Below, in pieces: positions 24,472-31,506 of a stretch of 37,573 nt of DNA. Under the pieces are notes generated by a model, which saw only the letters and a program-made list of their open reading frames with translations, was not told the DNA's origin and made no database searches. The stretch comes from an uncultured Blautia sp. (GTDB lineage Bacteria; Bacillota; Clostridia; Lachnospirales; Lachnospiraceae), in assembly GCA_944380235.1 (NCBI GenBank), contig CALWHD010000187.1:1-37573 (forward strand), written 5' to 3'. How positions within the stretch are numbered: position 1 is the stretch's first letter; each line of letters opens with the position of its first letter. The translations under genes and the position numbers were made by a program.

Positions 24472-24488
24472 TTTTCTTTATTTGTCAA
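24460..24488 (-). promoter_or_regulatory. Promoter of feoA
   Basis: On the minus strand a perfect TTGACA (24483-24488), 17 bp, TAAACT (24460-24465). The start would fall about 45 bases before the feoA ATG. The -10 lies within the candidate metal-box at 24458-24471. Confidence 0.65.
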
Positions 24489-24553
24489 TAGTATCTTGAT
24501 AAAATTTCCAATAATTATTCTCCAGCTGTTCCTGACCTGTCATCCTAAAAAAA

Positions 24554-24597
24554 GAAGAATACTGCATTCCGGTATTCCCGTCAGTTCAGTATTCTTC
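24554..24597 (-). terminator. Terminator after pyrD
   Basis: GAAGAATACTG (24554-24564) and CAGTATTCTTC (24587-24597) form an 11-bp perfect stem, with further pairing of GGAATACC in the loop. On the minus strand the stem runs into CTTTTTTTAGG. It lies about 40 bp past the pyrD stop and ends the pyrC-F-K-D operon. Confidence 0.88.
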
Positions 24598-24635
24598 CCT
24601 CTTCCGTTTCTTAATCCGGCATTTTCATCTGAAGA

Positions 24636-25538
24636 TCAGCGTACAGCGCCAATCAGTTCCCGGATATCCTCAACCTTATTTTTTTTCATATATTCCGCAA
24701 TGCCCTCGATCACTTCCACTGTAGTATATGGATTCATGAAGTTGGCTGTTCCCACAGACACAGCAGTGGCTCCCGCCAGAATAAACTCCAGGGCATCCTC
24801 TGCGTTCTGGATTCCGCCCATACCGATCACAGGAATCTTAACTGCCTGGGCAGCCTGATAAACCATGCGCACAGCGACAGGTTTTACACAGGGACCGGAT
24901 ACGCCTCCTGTCTTATTTGCCAGAGCAAATGTCCTGCGGTTTACATCAATCTTCATTCCAGTCAGCGTATTGATCAGTGACACTGCATCTGCGCCTCCTG
25001 CCTCTGCTGCTCTTGCTATCTCCCCGATATCTGTCACATTGGGAGTCAGCTTCATGATTACAGGCTGTTTAGCAATTTTCTTAATCTGTCCGGTCAGTTC
25101 TTCTACATGCTTGGGATCCTGTCCGAAAGCAAGAAAGTTTGCATTGACATTCGGGCAGGAAATATTGATTTCCAGCATATCTGCCGGCTCCTCTGCCAGC
25201 CGCTCTACCACTGTCAGATACTCTTTGGGAGAATGACCGCACACATTGACAATAACCTTGGTATCATATTTAGCCAGTTCCGGAAGGTCTCTTTTGCAGA
25301 ATACCTCCACGCCGGGATTCTGAAGCCCGATGGCATTCATCATACCACTGCTGATTTCCGCGATGCGCGGCGTGGGGTTTCCCTCCCATGGTACATCAGC
25401 AACACCTTTTGTCACTACGGCTCCCAGCCTGTTCAAATCTACGAATTCACTGTACTCAGCACCGGATCCAAAAGTTCCGGAGGCTGTCATGACAGGGTTC
25501 TTCAGTTCCACCCCGGCGATATTGACTTTCATATTCAT
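24636..25538 (-). CDS. pyrD: Dihydroorotate dehydrogenase B catalytic subunit PyrD
   Basis: Oxidises dihydroorotate to orotate with FMN, the fourth UMP step. Type 1B membership is shown by the active-site Cys in NISCPNVN and by the adjacent pyrK gene, whose product passes electrons to NAD. FMN-binding motifs include TASGTFGSG near the N-terminus and the GMGGI and GATAVSVGTA blocks near the C-terminus. Length is 300 aa, standard. Its ATG shares a base with the pyrK stop (TAATG), indicating coupled translation and equal amounts of the two subunits. It closes the operon. Confidence 0.96.
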   Translation of the reverse strand: MNMKVNIAGVELKNPVMTASGTFGSGAEYSEFVDLNRLGAVVTKGVADVPWEGNPTPRIAEISSGMMNAIGLQNPGVEVFCKRDLPELAKYDTKVIVNVCGHSPKEYLTVVERLAEEPADMLEINISCPNVNANFLAFGQDPKHVEELTGQIKKIAKQPVIMKLTPNVTDIGEIARAAEAGGADAVSLINTLTGMKIDVNRRTFALANKTGGVSGPCVKPVAVRMVYQAAQAVKIPVIGMGGIQNAEDALEFILAGATAVSVGTANFMNPYTTVEVIEGIAEYMKKNKVEDIRELIGAVR

Positions 25539-26314
25539 TACAGCTCCACCTCCGTACTTAAAAATACCGGTCCGTCTTTGCAGATTCTTTTATTCTTTAC
25601 ATTAGAATGATGATCCACCTCTTTAGACTTGCATACACAGGCAAGACAGGCGCCGATGCCGCATGCCATCCTCTCTTCCATAGAAAGATAGCAGATCATC
25701 TGATGTTCCAGGGCATACGCCTTGATCGCACGGAGCATCGGTGTAGGACCGCAGGCAAAGATCACATCTGCCTGAAGGCTGTTTTCTCTCACAGCATCCA
25801 GCACATTTCCCTTTGTTCCCACACTTCCATCTTCTGTGGCGATCACCAGTCTTCCATTTGCTGCCAGTTCTTCTTTCAGAAAAATATCGCTGTTTCTGTA
25901 TCCCGCGATCACGGTCACATCAGCCTCCGCTTCCCTGGCAGTCTGCACCATAGGCGGAATTCCGATTCCTCCGCCCATAAGGAAGACTCTCTTGCCTCTG
26001 ATTTCTTCCATAGGGAAACCATTTCCCAGAGGTCCCAGGATTTCCAGTGTCTCTCCCGGTTCCATTCCGGCAAACTCAGCAGTACCTTTCCCCGCAATTC
26101 TGTATACAATGCGCAGAGCTCCTCTTTCCCGGTCAATCTCACAGATACTGATAGGTCTTGGAAGAATCCTTCCGGAATCATTGCAGTATACAGAAATAAA
26201 CTGCCCTGGTTTTGCCTGTGCCGCGATCTCATCGGCAGACAGCCACAGGCTGTAAATATCCGGTGCCAGAAGATCCTGACTGATAATCCTGCTTATCATC
26301 TTTACTTTTGCCAT
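25538..26314 (-). CDS. pyrK: Dihydroorotate dehydrogenase electron-transfer subunit PyrK
   Basis: The FAD and [2Fe-2S] subunit that links PyrD to NAD. The FAD site is around RPISICEI; the nucleotide loop is GGGIGIPP. The cluster ligands are in ACGIGACLACVC followed by a distant Cys in RICKDGPVF. At 258 aa it has the normal size. A strong AAGGAG site precedes the ATG. It lies 52 bp after pyrF and overlaps pyrD by one base. Confidence 0.95.
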   Translation of the reverse strand: MAKVKMISRIISQDLLAPDIYSLWLSADEIAAQAKPGQFISVYCNDSGRILPRPISICEIDRERGALRIVYRIAGKGTAEFAGMEPGETLEILGPLGNGFPMEEIRGKRVFLMGGGIGIPPMVQTAREAEADVTVIAGYRNSDIFLKEELAANGRLVIATEDGSVGTKGNVLDAVRENSLQADVIFACGPTPMLRAIKAYALEHQMICYLSMEERMACGIGACLACVCKSKEVDHHSNVKNKRICKDGPVFLSTEVEL

Positions 26315-26366
26315 ATTGCTTCTCCTTATTTATATAATCATAAACCGGCGAAAAGCCTGTCTAACA

Positions 26367-27296
26367 TTATTTCGCTGCCTGCAGTGCTCCGTCGATATCC
26401 GCGATCATATCTTCTACAGCTGCCCTGGAAGCATCCGCAAAGTTTTCTTCTCCAAATTTCGCATATTTTTCCTGTTTATATGCTGCAATGATACCTCTGG
26501 AAGAATTTACAATGGCGCCAAGCCCGTCCTCATTGAAGAAGTGTACCAGGTCTTTTCCCTGTCCGCCCTGGGCTCCATATCCGGGCACCAGAATATAAGA
26601 TTTAGGCATGATCCTCCGGAGGATTTTACCCATTTCCGGGTAAGTAGCACCCACAACCGCACCCACATAGCTGTAGGAATCTCCCATGCACTCTTCTCCC
26701 CACTGAGCCACTTTCTCCCCGACCAGCTCATACAGAGGTCTTCCGTCTACTAACTGGTCCTGGAATTCACCGCTGGAAGGATTGGAAGTTTTTACCAGTA
26801 TGAAAAGCCCCTTCTTTTCTTCTTTGCAGACATCAATAAATGGCTTCACGCCGTCAGAACCCAGGTAAGGATTTACAGTCACAAAATCTTCATCAAAAGG
26901 AGCAAATGTTTTGGATCCCACCTGTACTTTTCCAATATGTCCCACCGCATATGCTGATGAGGTAGAACCGATATCCCCTCTTTTGATATCCCCAATCACC
27001 ACCAGATCTTTTTCCTTACAGTAGTCCACTGTCTTTTTAAAAGCAGCAAGTCCCGGGATCCCGAACTGTTCATACATAGCGATCTGCGGCTTTACTGCCG
27101 GAATCAGATCATAAGTTTTATCCACGATCTCTTTGTTAAACTGCCAGATAGCTTCCGCAGCTCCCTCCAGTGTCTCTCCATATTCCTTAAAAGCTTTTTC
27201 CTGGATATGCTTTGGAATATAATTCATCATAGGGTCCAGCCCCACAACGATAGGTGCATGTGTTTTCTGAATCTTTGCAGTCAGTTTGTTGATCAT
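26367..27296 (-). CDS. pyrF: Orotidine 5'-phosphate decarboxylase PyrF
   Basis: Decarboxylates OMP to UMP, the last UMP step. The catalytic Asp-Lys-Asp set lies in IGDIKRGDIGST. At 309 aa it belongs to the longer subfamily 2, as in mycobacteria and many Clostridia, rather than the ~240-aa class. C-terminal phosphate-binding residues are in LVPGYGAQGG and VNSSRGI. GGAGG followed by an A-run precedes the ATG. Upstream, 208 bp separate it from pyrC and contain a multi-hairpin element. Confidence 0.95.
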   Translation of the reverse strand: MINKLTAKIQKTHAPIVVGLDPMMNYIPKHIQEKAFKEYGETLEGAAEAIWQFNKEIVDKTYDLIPAVKPQIAMYEQFGIPGLAAFKKTVDYCKEKDLVVIGDIKRGDIGSTSSAYAVGHIGKVQVGSKTFAPFDEDFVTVNPYLGSDGVKPFIDVCKEEKKGLFILVKTSNPSSGEFQDQLVDGRPLYELVGEKVAQWGEECMGDSYSYVGAVVGATYPEMGKILRRIMPKSYILVPGYGAQGGQGKDLVHFFNEDGLGAIVNSSRGIIAAYKQEKYAKFGEENFADASRAAVEDMIADIDGALQAAK

Positions 27297-27329
27297 TTTT
27301 TTTCCTCCGATTCTTGTTTTTTATCTGCA

Positions 27330-27495
27330 GAACTATGCGCTGCAATGCGCACACATAGAATGGGCTGCCGCAGTGCGCAGCAGCTCCATTTCAGTCAAAT
27401 ACCCCGATGCAAGCATCAGGGTATCTGACCCTCGCAGCAGTCGCCAAATGGACATGCCCGCATGTCCGCTTGTCTCATTGCTCGCGGGAATAAAC
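27330..27495 (-). repeat. Multi-hairpin RNA-like element between pyrC and pyrF
   Basis: On the minus strand four stems follow one another from the end of pyrC. They are GGACATGC/GCATGTCC, a 17-bp stem GTCAGATACCCTGATGC/GCATCGGGGTATTTGAC with two G-U pairs, GCTGCTGC/GCGGCAGC, and CTATG..GCGC/GCGCATAG. The 17-bp stem is enclosed by CCATTT/AAATGG. The G-U pairs are valid only in the minus-strand transcript (A-C on the other strand), so the structure fits the pyr mRNA. There is no U-run. It could be a dispersed repeat, a processing site or a regulatory element. Confidence 0.6.
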
Positions 27496-27504
27496 TCTGG
27501 TCTC

Positions 27505-28785
27505 TTATATCTGGTATGCGATCTCCCCGTCACAGATTGTTGCTTTTACGAGTCCTTTTACTTTCCATCCGTCAAAAGGTGTATTTTTCCCTTTGGAAAG
27601 GAAAGTCATACTGTCAATCGTATACTCCGCTTCCGGATCGATCACCGTTACATCGGCAGGCTTTCCGATGTCCAGGGTTCCTCTGTCTGAATGAATGATC
27701 TTTGCCGGGTTGTAGCTCATTTTCTCCGCCATCTGCATAGGTGTCAGGTGTCCTTTGTCCACCAGCTGTGTAATGGTAAGGGCAACAGAAGTTTCCAATC
27801 CTACAATGCCGAACGGCGCTTTTGTCATTGGCTGCATCTTCTCTTCCCTGCTGTGCGGTGCGTGATCTGTACTGATCACATCCATGATATCTTCCTGCAG
27901 TCCCTTGATCAGAGCGTCCCTGTCCTCTTTTGTCCTCAACGGCGGATTCATCTTATAATTTGTATCTGCCGGCTGGATATCATCAGAAGTCAGGGTAAAG
28001 TGATGGGGGCATACCTCTGCGGTAACAGGGATTCCTTCCTCCTTTGCCAGCTGTACCATGCGCACACTGTCTTTGGTAGAGCAGTGGCACAAGTGAAGCC
28101 TGGCCCCTGTCTCCTTTGCCAGAATAATATCTCTTGCCGCGATCACATCCTCCACAGCATTGCTGATTCCCGGAAGTCCCATTTTCCTGGAGTTCTCATC
28201 CTCGTTGACGCATCCTCCGTTCACCATATTCTGATCCTCACAGTGGGCAAACACAGGGATGTCATACCTTGCTGCGATTTCCATAGCCTCACGGTACAGA
28301 CGCATATTCATCACAGATTTTCCGTCTTCGCTGATCGCCGGAGAACCTGCCTGGATCATGCTTTCAATATCAGCAAGCTCCTCACCTTTCTGCATCTTTG
28401 TAATGGCTCCGATCTGCAGTACATGTACAGGCGCCATATCTTTTGCCTTATTGTGTACATAGCTGACTCTGTCGCCGCAGTCAATTACCGGTTTTGTATT
28501 TGGCATGGCAAGAATCGTGGTAAATCCTCCCCTCGCCGCTGCCTTTGCCCCGGTTACAATATCTTCTTTATAGGTAAGTCCCGGATCTCTTAAATGTACG
28601 TGCAGATCGATCAGCCCAGGCATCACATAACAGCCTGCTGCGTCGATCACCTTATCCGGGGTTTCCTGGGGGCTTAAATCTTTTCCCCGCTCTTTGATCA
28701 CTCCGTCTTCAATATAAAGATCGCCGATCTCATCAGTCTTATCGGAAGGGTTCAGTATCCGTCCGCCCTTAATCAGAATCTTCAT
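27505..28785 (-). CDS. pyrC: Dihydroorotase PyrC
   Basis: Cyclises carbamoyl aspartate to dihydroorotate, the third UMP step. It is an amidohydrolase with the metal motif DLHVHLRDPG, CPHHF and the late DHAPH. Length (426 aa) fits the class I type common in Bacillota. I use ATG 28785 (MKILIKGGRI) with AAAGGA 8 bases upstream; a start at 28815 would add ten residues not seen in the family. It is the first gene of pyrC-F-K-D and has a promoter divergent from csp. Confidence 0.96.
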   Translation of the reverse strand: MKILIKGGRILNPSDKTDEIGDLYIEDGVIKERGKDLSPQETPDKVIDAAGCYVMPGLIDLHVHLRDPGLTYKEDIVTGAKAAARGGFTTILAMPNTKPVIDCGDRVSYVHNKAKDMAPVHVLQIGAITKMQKGEELADIESMIQAGSPAISEDGKSVMNMRLYREAMEIAARYDIPVFAHCEDQNMVNGGCVNEDENSRKMGLPGISNAVEDVIAARDIILAKETGARLHLCHCSTKDSVRMVQLAKEEGIPVTAEVCPHHFTLTSDDIQPADTNYKMNPPLRTKEDRDALIKGLQEDIMDVISTDHAPHSREEKMQPMTKAPFGIVGLETSVALTITQLVDKGHLTPMQMAEKMSYNPAKIIHSDRGTLDIGKPADVTVIDPEAEYTIDSMTFLSKGKNTPFDGWKVKGLVKATICDGEIAYQI

Positions 28786-28812
28786 CTTTTCCGTCCTTTC
28801 TCCTGTATTTTC

Positions 28813-28836
28813 CATACTTCCGCAGCGGAAAGTATG
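28813..28836 (-). other. Hairpin in the pyrC leader
   Basis: CATACTTTCCGC and GCGGAAGTATG pair with one bulged base, making an approximately 11-bp stem in the leader between the predicted pyrC promoter and its ribosome site. It has no U-run. It may stabilise the mRNA 5' end. I found no recognisable PyrR-binding or terminator/antiterminator pair. Confidence 0.45.
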
Positions 28837-28854
28837 CGGACCTATTGTGCTTTA

Positions 28855-28883
28855 ATAGTAACATACACATTTTCTTTCGTCAA
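28855..28883 (-). promoter_or_regulatory. Promoter of the pyrC operon
   Basis: On the minus strand TTGACG (28878-28883), 17 bp, TACTAT (28855-28860). Its -35 is only 13 bp from the -35 of the divergent csp promoter, so one bound regulator could affect both. Confidence 0.6.
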
Positions 28884-28896
28884 TTATACTTTTTCC

Positions 28897-28925
28897 TTGA
28901 CTTTTCCCGTTCAAAAGAATATACT
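28897..28925 (+). promoter_or_regulatory. Promoter of the cold-shock gene
   Basis: TTGACT (28897-28902), 17 bp, TATACT (28920-28925). The transcript would begin near 28932, leaving a leader of about 135 bases that contains a very long hairpin (28945-29034). Confidence 0.75.
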
Positions 28926-28944
28926 GGAATGTGTCAAAGGTATA

Positions 28945-29034
28945 TTGGATATAAATATTAAATGGTTTTTAGAGATTATATTATCATTTTTATACACAAT
29001 ATTATCTCTAAAAACCATTTAATTTTTTATCCAA
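28945..29034 (+). promoter_or_regulatory. Long hairpin with U-run in the csp leader
   Basis: ATTAAATGGTTTTTAGAGAT (28957-28976) and its exact complement (29004-29023) form a 20-bp perfect stem. A T-T mismatch and five more pairs (ATATT/AATAT) follow, around a 15-base loop. A six-T run (29023-29028) follows, giving intrinsic-terminator form. The outer arms TTGGATA (28945-28951) and TATCCAA (29028-29034) can also pair and bury the U-run. It lies between promoter and start codon of csp, so it is a candidate attenuator or temperature-sensitive leader. Confidence 0.65.
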
Positions 29035-29066
29035 AATTTTTCTTTATTTTTTATGGAGGTAACACT

Positions 29067-29267
29067 ATGAACAAAGGTACTGTAAAATGGTTCAATGCTG
29101 AAAAAGGCTATGGATTCATCACAGGAGAAGACGGACAGGACGTATTCGTACACTTCTCTGCTATCAATGGTGAAGGATTCAAATCCTTAGAAGAAGGCCA
29201 GGCTGTAACTTATGATTTGACAGAAGGCGCTCGCGGAATGCAGGCTGCCAACGTGACCAAATTATAA
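29067..29267 (+). CDS. Cold-shock protein, CspA family
   Basis: A 66-aa single-domain RNA chaperone that keeps mRNA unfolded, especially in the cold. RNP1 KGYGFIT and RNP2 VFVHFSAI are intact. The ATG at 29067 has GGAGG 7 bases upstream and gives the standard N-terminus [16 protein letters not shown]. An open frame extending to 28962 is only the translated leader. It is monocistronic, with its own promoter, a long structured leader and a terminator. Which csp paralogue it is cannot be told. Confidence 0.96.
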   Translation: MNKGTVKWFNAEKGYGFITGEDGQDVFVHFSAINGEGFKSLEEGQAVTYDLTEGARGMQAANVTKL

Positions 29268-29294
29268 ATTTACGATACAGGAAAAAGACAAAAC

Positions 29295-29328
29295 AAAAGG
29301 GGCGCCGTGCTACGGTACCCCTTTTTTA
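29295..29328. terminator. Bidirectional terminator after csp
   Basis: AAAAGGGG and CCCCTTTT enclose CCGT/ACGG pairs around a short loop, with TTTTTT following on the plus strand and TTTTGTTTTG on the minus strand. It lies between the convergent csp and the 88-aa membrane protein gene and can stop both. Confidence 0.88.
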
Positions 29329-29373
29329 TTCATGACAACAGACTGTTCTCAAAGCGCACTGTCTATTGTGTCT

Positions 29374-29640
29374 CTATTCTTCTGTGGTTTCCTGGGAAAG
29401 TTCTGTCAGATAATCAGACAACGCTGTGATATCCATCTCTGTGGTCACCACTTCTTTCTCTTCGTTCTCCTCAGCCCTTACATGAAGCCCATAAACAGAA
29501 TATCCTATCCACGCAACTACTGCCAGACAGATCACTGCTCCTGCAAGTTTTTCCAGGAAAAGAATTCTGTGTTCCCTTTTCTGCAGTTTCGCGCGGTTTG
29601 CTTTTTCTTTTTTATATTTATCCATTTTCTGCTGACTCAT
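29374..29640 (-). CDS. Single-pass membrane protein of unknown function (88 aa)
   Basis: An 88-aa protein with a basic, probably coiled N-terminus (MDKYKKEKANRAKLQKREHR) and one membrane helix (about 33-52). An acidic C-terminal tail, rich in Glu and Thr, should lie outside the cell. It looks like a small conserved Lachnospiraceae protein but I know no function. GAGGAG precedes the ATG and a good extended -10 promoter lies upstream (29678-29707), divergent from the yitT promoter. It ends at the shared terminator with csp. Confidence 0.8.
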   Translation of the reverse strand: MSQQKMDKYKKEKANRAKLQKREHRILFLEKLAGAVICLAVVAWIGYSVYGLHVRAEENEEKEVVTTEMDITALSDYLTELSQETTEE

Positions 29641-29677
29641 TGTTTCATCTCCTCATATAAAAGTAGTCATTTTGTTT

Positions 29678-29707
29678 AGTATAACACATTTCTTCTTATC
29701 TTTACAA
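29678..29707 (-). promoter_or_regulatory. Promoter of the 88-aa membrane protein gene
   Basis: On the minus strand TTGTAA (29702-29707), 18 bp, TATACT (29678-29683), with TG one base before the -10 (extended -10). Its -35 lies 7 bp from the divergent yitT -35. Confidence 0.6.
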
Positions 29708-29714
29708 GACAGGC

Positions 29715-29744
29715 TTGACCTTTTTCCGTTTTTCTGTGTATACT
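29715..29744 (+). promoter_or_regulatory. Promoter of yitT
   Basis: TTGACC (29715-29720), 18 bp, TATACT (29739-29744). The transcript would start near 29751, directly at the leader hairpin (29752-29797). Confidence 0.65.
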
Positions 29745-29751
29745 ATAAAAG

Positions 29752-29797
29752 AAAAGAGCGTTTGCGGATTATGATTCTTGATTCGTAAACGCTTTTT
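29752..29797 (+). terminator. Terminator-like hairpin in the yitT leader
   Basis: AGCGTTTGCG (29757-29766) and CGTAAACGCT (29784-29793) form a 10-bp stem (one G-U), extendable by flanking A/T pairs, followed by TTTTT. It lies between promoter and ribosome site of yitT, so most transcripts may stop unless an alternative fold or factor intervenes. No competing antiterminator strand was identified. Confidence 0.6.
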
Positions 29798-29830
29798 CAT
29801 ATTTATCCCACGAAAGGAGGAGTATTCCTT

Positions 29831-30703
29831 ATGAAATCCATACACTTCGCAAACTGGAATTTTAAGAAACTTTCCACTGACATTCTCTTTGATATTATCG
29901 GCGGGATCCTGATCGCCATAGGAACCTATAATTTTGCTGCAATGGCTGAATTTCCCATGGCAGGGGTCAACGGTATTGCCCTCATTTTCTATCATCTCTT
30001 TGGTCTTCCCATCGGACGGGTTGCACTGATTTTAAATATCCCTATCGCAGCCTGCTGTTTCAAAATCCTTGGACGCAGATTTTTCCTTCGTTCTGTACGA
30101 ACAATTATTATCACATCCCTGATCATGGACTATGCAGCCCCTCTTTTTCCTGTGTACACAGGAGACCGGATCCTTGCGGCAATCTGTACAGGAGTACTCT
30201 CCGGTCTTGGCTACGCTATGATCTATATGCGGGATTCTTCCACCGGAGGTGCGGACTTTGTCATGCTTTCCATAAAGTCTCTGAAACCCCATTTTTCTCT
30301 GGGAAAAATCACTTTTGTGACAGACGCTCTCATTGTCCTTTTAGGTACGCTGATTGTTTCAAAAGATATTGACAGCCTGATTTACGGCATGATCATCACC
30401 TTCCTTCTCTCAGTTGTGGTGGACAAGGTAATGTATGGCATTGACGCTGGAAAGATGACGCTCATTGTCACAGATTATGCCCGGGAAGTAGCAGAAAAAA
30501 TCGATACTGCGACAGGAAGAGGGTCGACTTTCCTAAAAGCAGAAGGCAGTTATTCCCGTACCTCCAAAGATGTGGTCATGTGCGCCTGCAACAATAAGCA
30601 GATGTACAATATCCGGAAAGTTGTAAAGGAAATTGATCCCAATGCTTTTATCATCATCATGGAATCCAATGAAGTACTGGGGGAAGGTTTTAAAACATCG
30701 TAA
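29831..30703 (+). CDS. YitT-family membrane protein
   Basis: A 290-aa integral membrane protein of the YitT family. The N-terminal ~205 residues hold about five or six hydrophobic segments (DUF161 repeats), with conserved patterns GTYNFAAMAEFPMAGVNGIA and SSTGGADFV. The cytosolic C-terminal ~80 residues form a DUF2179 ligand-binding-like domain (TGRGSTFLKAEGSY, then VMCACNNKQ). Function of the family is unknown; transport is often assumed. AAAGGAGG precedes the ATG. It is monocistronic, with its own promoter, a terminator-like leader hairpin and a strong terminator after it. Confidence 0.92.
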   Translation: MKSIHFANWNFKKLSTDILFDIIGGILIAIGTYNFAAMAEFPMAGVNGIALIFYHLFGLPIGRVALILNIPIAACCFKILGRRFFLRSVRTIIITSLIMDYAAPLFPVYTGDRILAAICTGVLSGLGYAMIYMRDSSTGGADFVMLSIKSLKPHFSLGKITFVTDALIVLLGTLIVSKDIDSLIYGMIITFLLSVVVDKVMYGIDAGKMTLIVTDYAREVAEKIDTATGRGSTFLKAEGSYSRTSKDVVMCACNNKQMYNIRKVVKEIDPNAFIIIMESNEVLGEGFKTS

Positions 30704-30708
30704 AAAAG

Positions 30709-30749
30709 GCAGACACTGCATACCGGATTTTCCGGTATGCAGTGTCTGC
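30709..30749. terminator. Very strong bidirectional terminator between yitT and truA
   Basis: GCAGACACTGCATACCGG (30709-30726) and its exact complement (30732-30749) form an 18-bp perfect stem with a 5-base loop. T-rich sequence follows on the plus strand and TTTTTTA on the minus strand. It lies between the convergent yitT and truA stops. Confidence 0.92.
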
Positions 30750-30755
30750 TTCTTT

Positions 30756-31496
30756 CTATTCTTTATATTCAATTCCTATCAAAGTCAATCCCCGGGCCGG
30801 CGCAGTAGGTCCTGCCGCCTTCCGATCTCGCGCTTCTAAAATCTCCTGGATATACTCCGGCGGATAGTTCCCAGCGCCGATTTCCATCAGGGTTCCGGCA
30901 ATGATCCTCACCATATTGTAAAGAAATCCGGTCCCCCGTATCCTCAGAGTGATCATCTCTCCCTTTTTCTCTACATCTGCACTTAAAATAGTCCGCACTG
31001 TGGTCTTTACCTGAGCACCCGCACCGCAGAAACTTTTAAAATCATGCTCGCCCACCAGAAAATCTGCCGCCCGCTGCATTTTCTGCACATCCAGCGGCAC
31101 ATAGGTGAAGTGGGAATAAAACCGTTCTGTAGGAATGGGAAACCTCCTGTTTAAAATCCGGTACTCATAGGTTTTTTCACTGTCCTTATACCGAGGGTGA
31201 AAATCACACGGCACTTCCTCGGATCCCTCGATCCGGATATCCTCCGGCAGTCTTTGATTCAACGCATAAGAAAACTTCTCTCCCGGCATACGGACACTGG
31301 TATCAAACACCGCCACATTTCCCAAAGCATGGACACCCGCATCCGTCCTGCTGGCACCGATGGTCTCGATTTTTTCCCCGGTCAATTCTGATAAATGCCG
31401 GTTCAGTACTTCCTGGACAGAAACCCCGTTTGGCTGTACCTGCCATCCGCAGTAATTAGTACCGTCGTATGCCACAGTCAGTTTCACTCTTTTCAT
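30756..31496 (-). CDS. truA: tRNA pseudouridine synthase A (TruA)
   Basis: Makes pseudouridine at positions 38-40 of the tRNA anticodon arm. The catalytic Asp is in GASRTDAGVHALGNV, and the opening VKLTVAYDGTNYCGWQ is characteristic. A 246-aa length is normal. GGAGAG precedes the ATG. It follows ecfT by 10 bp. The order ecfA1-ecfA2-ecfT-truA is common in Bacillota, usually after rplQ, but the ribosomal genes are not here. The gene ends in TAG, which shows TAG is used as a normal stop in this genome. Confidence 0.96.
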   Translation of the reverse strand: MKRVKLTVAYDGTNYCGWQVQPNGVSVQEVLNRHLSELTGEKIETIGASRTDAGVHALGNVAVFDTSVRMPGEKFSYALNQRLPEDIRIEGSEEVPCDFHPRYKDSEKTYEYRILNRRFPIPTERFYSHFTYVPLDVQKMQRAADFLVGEHDFKSFCGAGAQVKTTVRTILSADVEKKGEMITLRIRGTGFLYNMVRIIAGTLMEIGAGNYPPEYIQEILEARDRKAAGPTAPARGLTLIGIEYKE

Positions 31497-31506
31497 CTGC
31501 TCTCCT

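Noticed and set aside
25607..26491. A 294-codon open frame on the plus strand
   Set aside because: Antisense to pyrK and the pyrF end. No ribosome site or motif; composition typical of a shadow.
27330..27495. CRISPR-like or tRNA identity of the pyrC-pyrF element
   Set aside because: The stems differ in sequence and spacing, there are no repeated units with spacers, and no cloverleaf with a T-loop is present.
27691..28593. A 300-codon open frame on the plus strand
   Set aside because: It lies wholly antisense to pyrC, whose motifs are complete. The translated product is rich in His, Cys and Arg and matches no family, as expected of a shadow frame.
28962..29066. N-terminal extension of the cold-shock protein
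   Set aside because: The 35 extra codons translate the leader hairpin. The proper ATG at 29067 has GGAGG and gives the exact CspA length.
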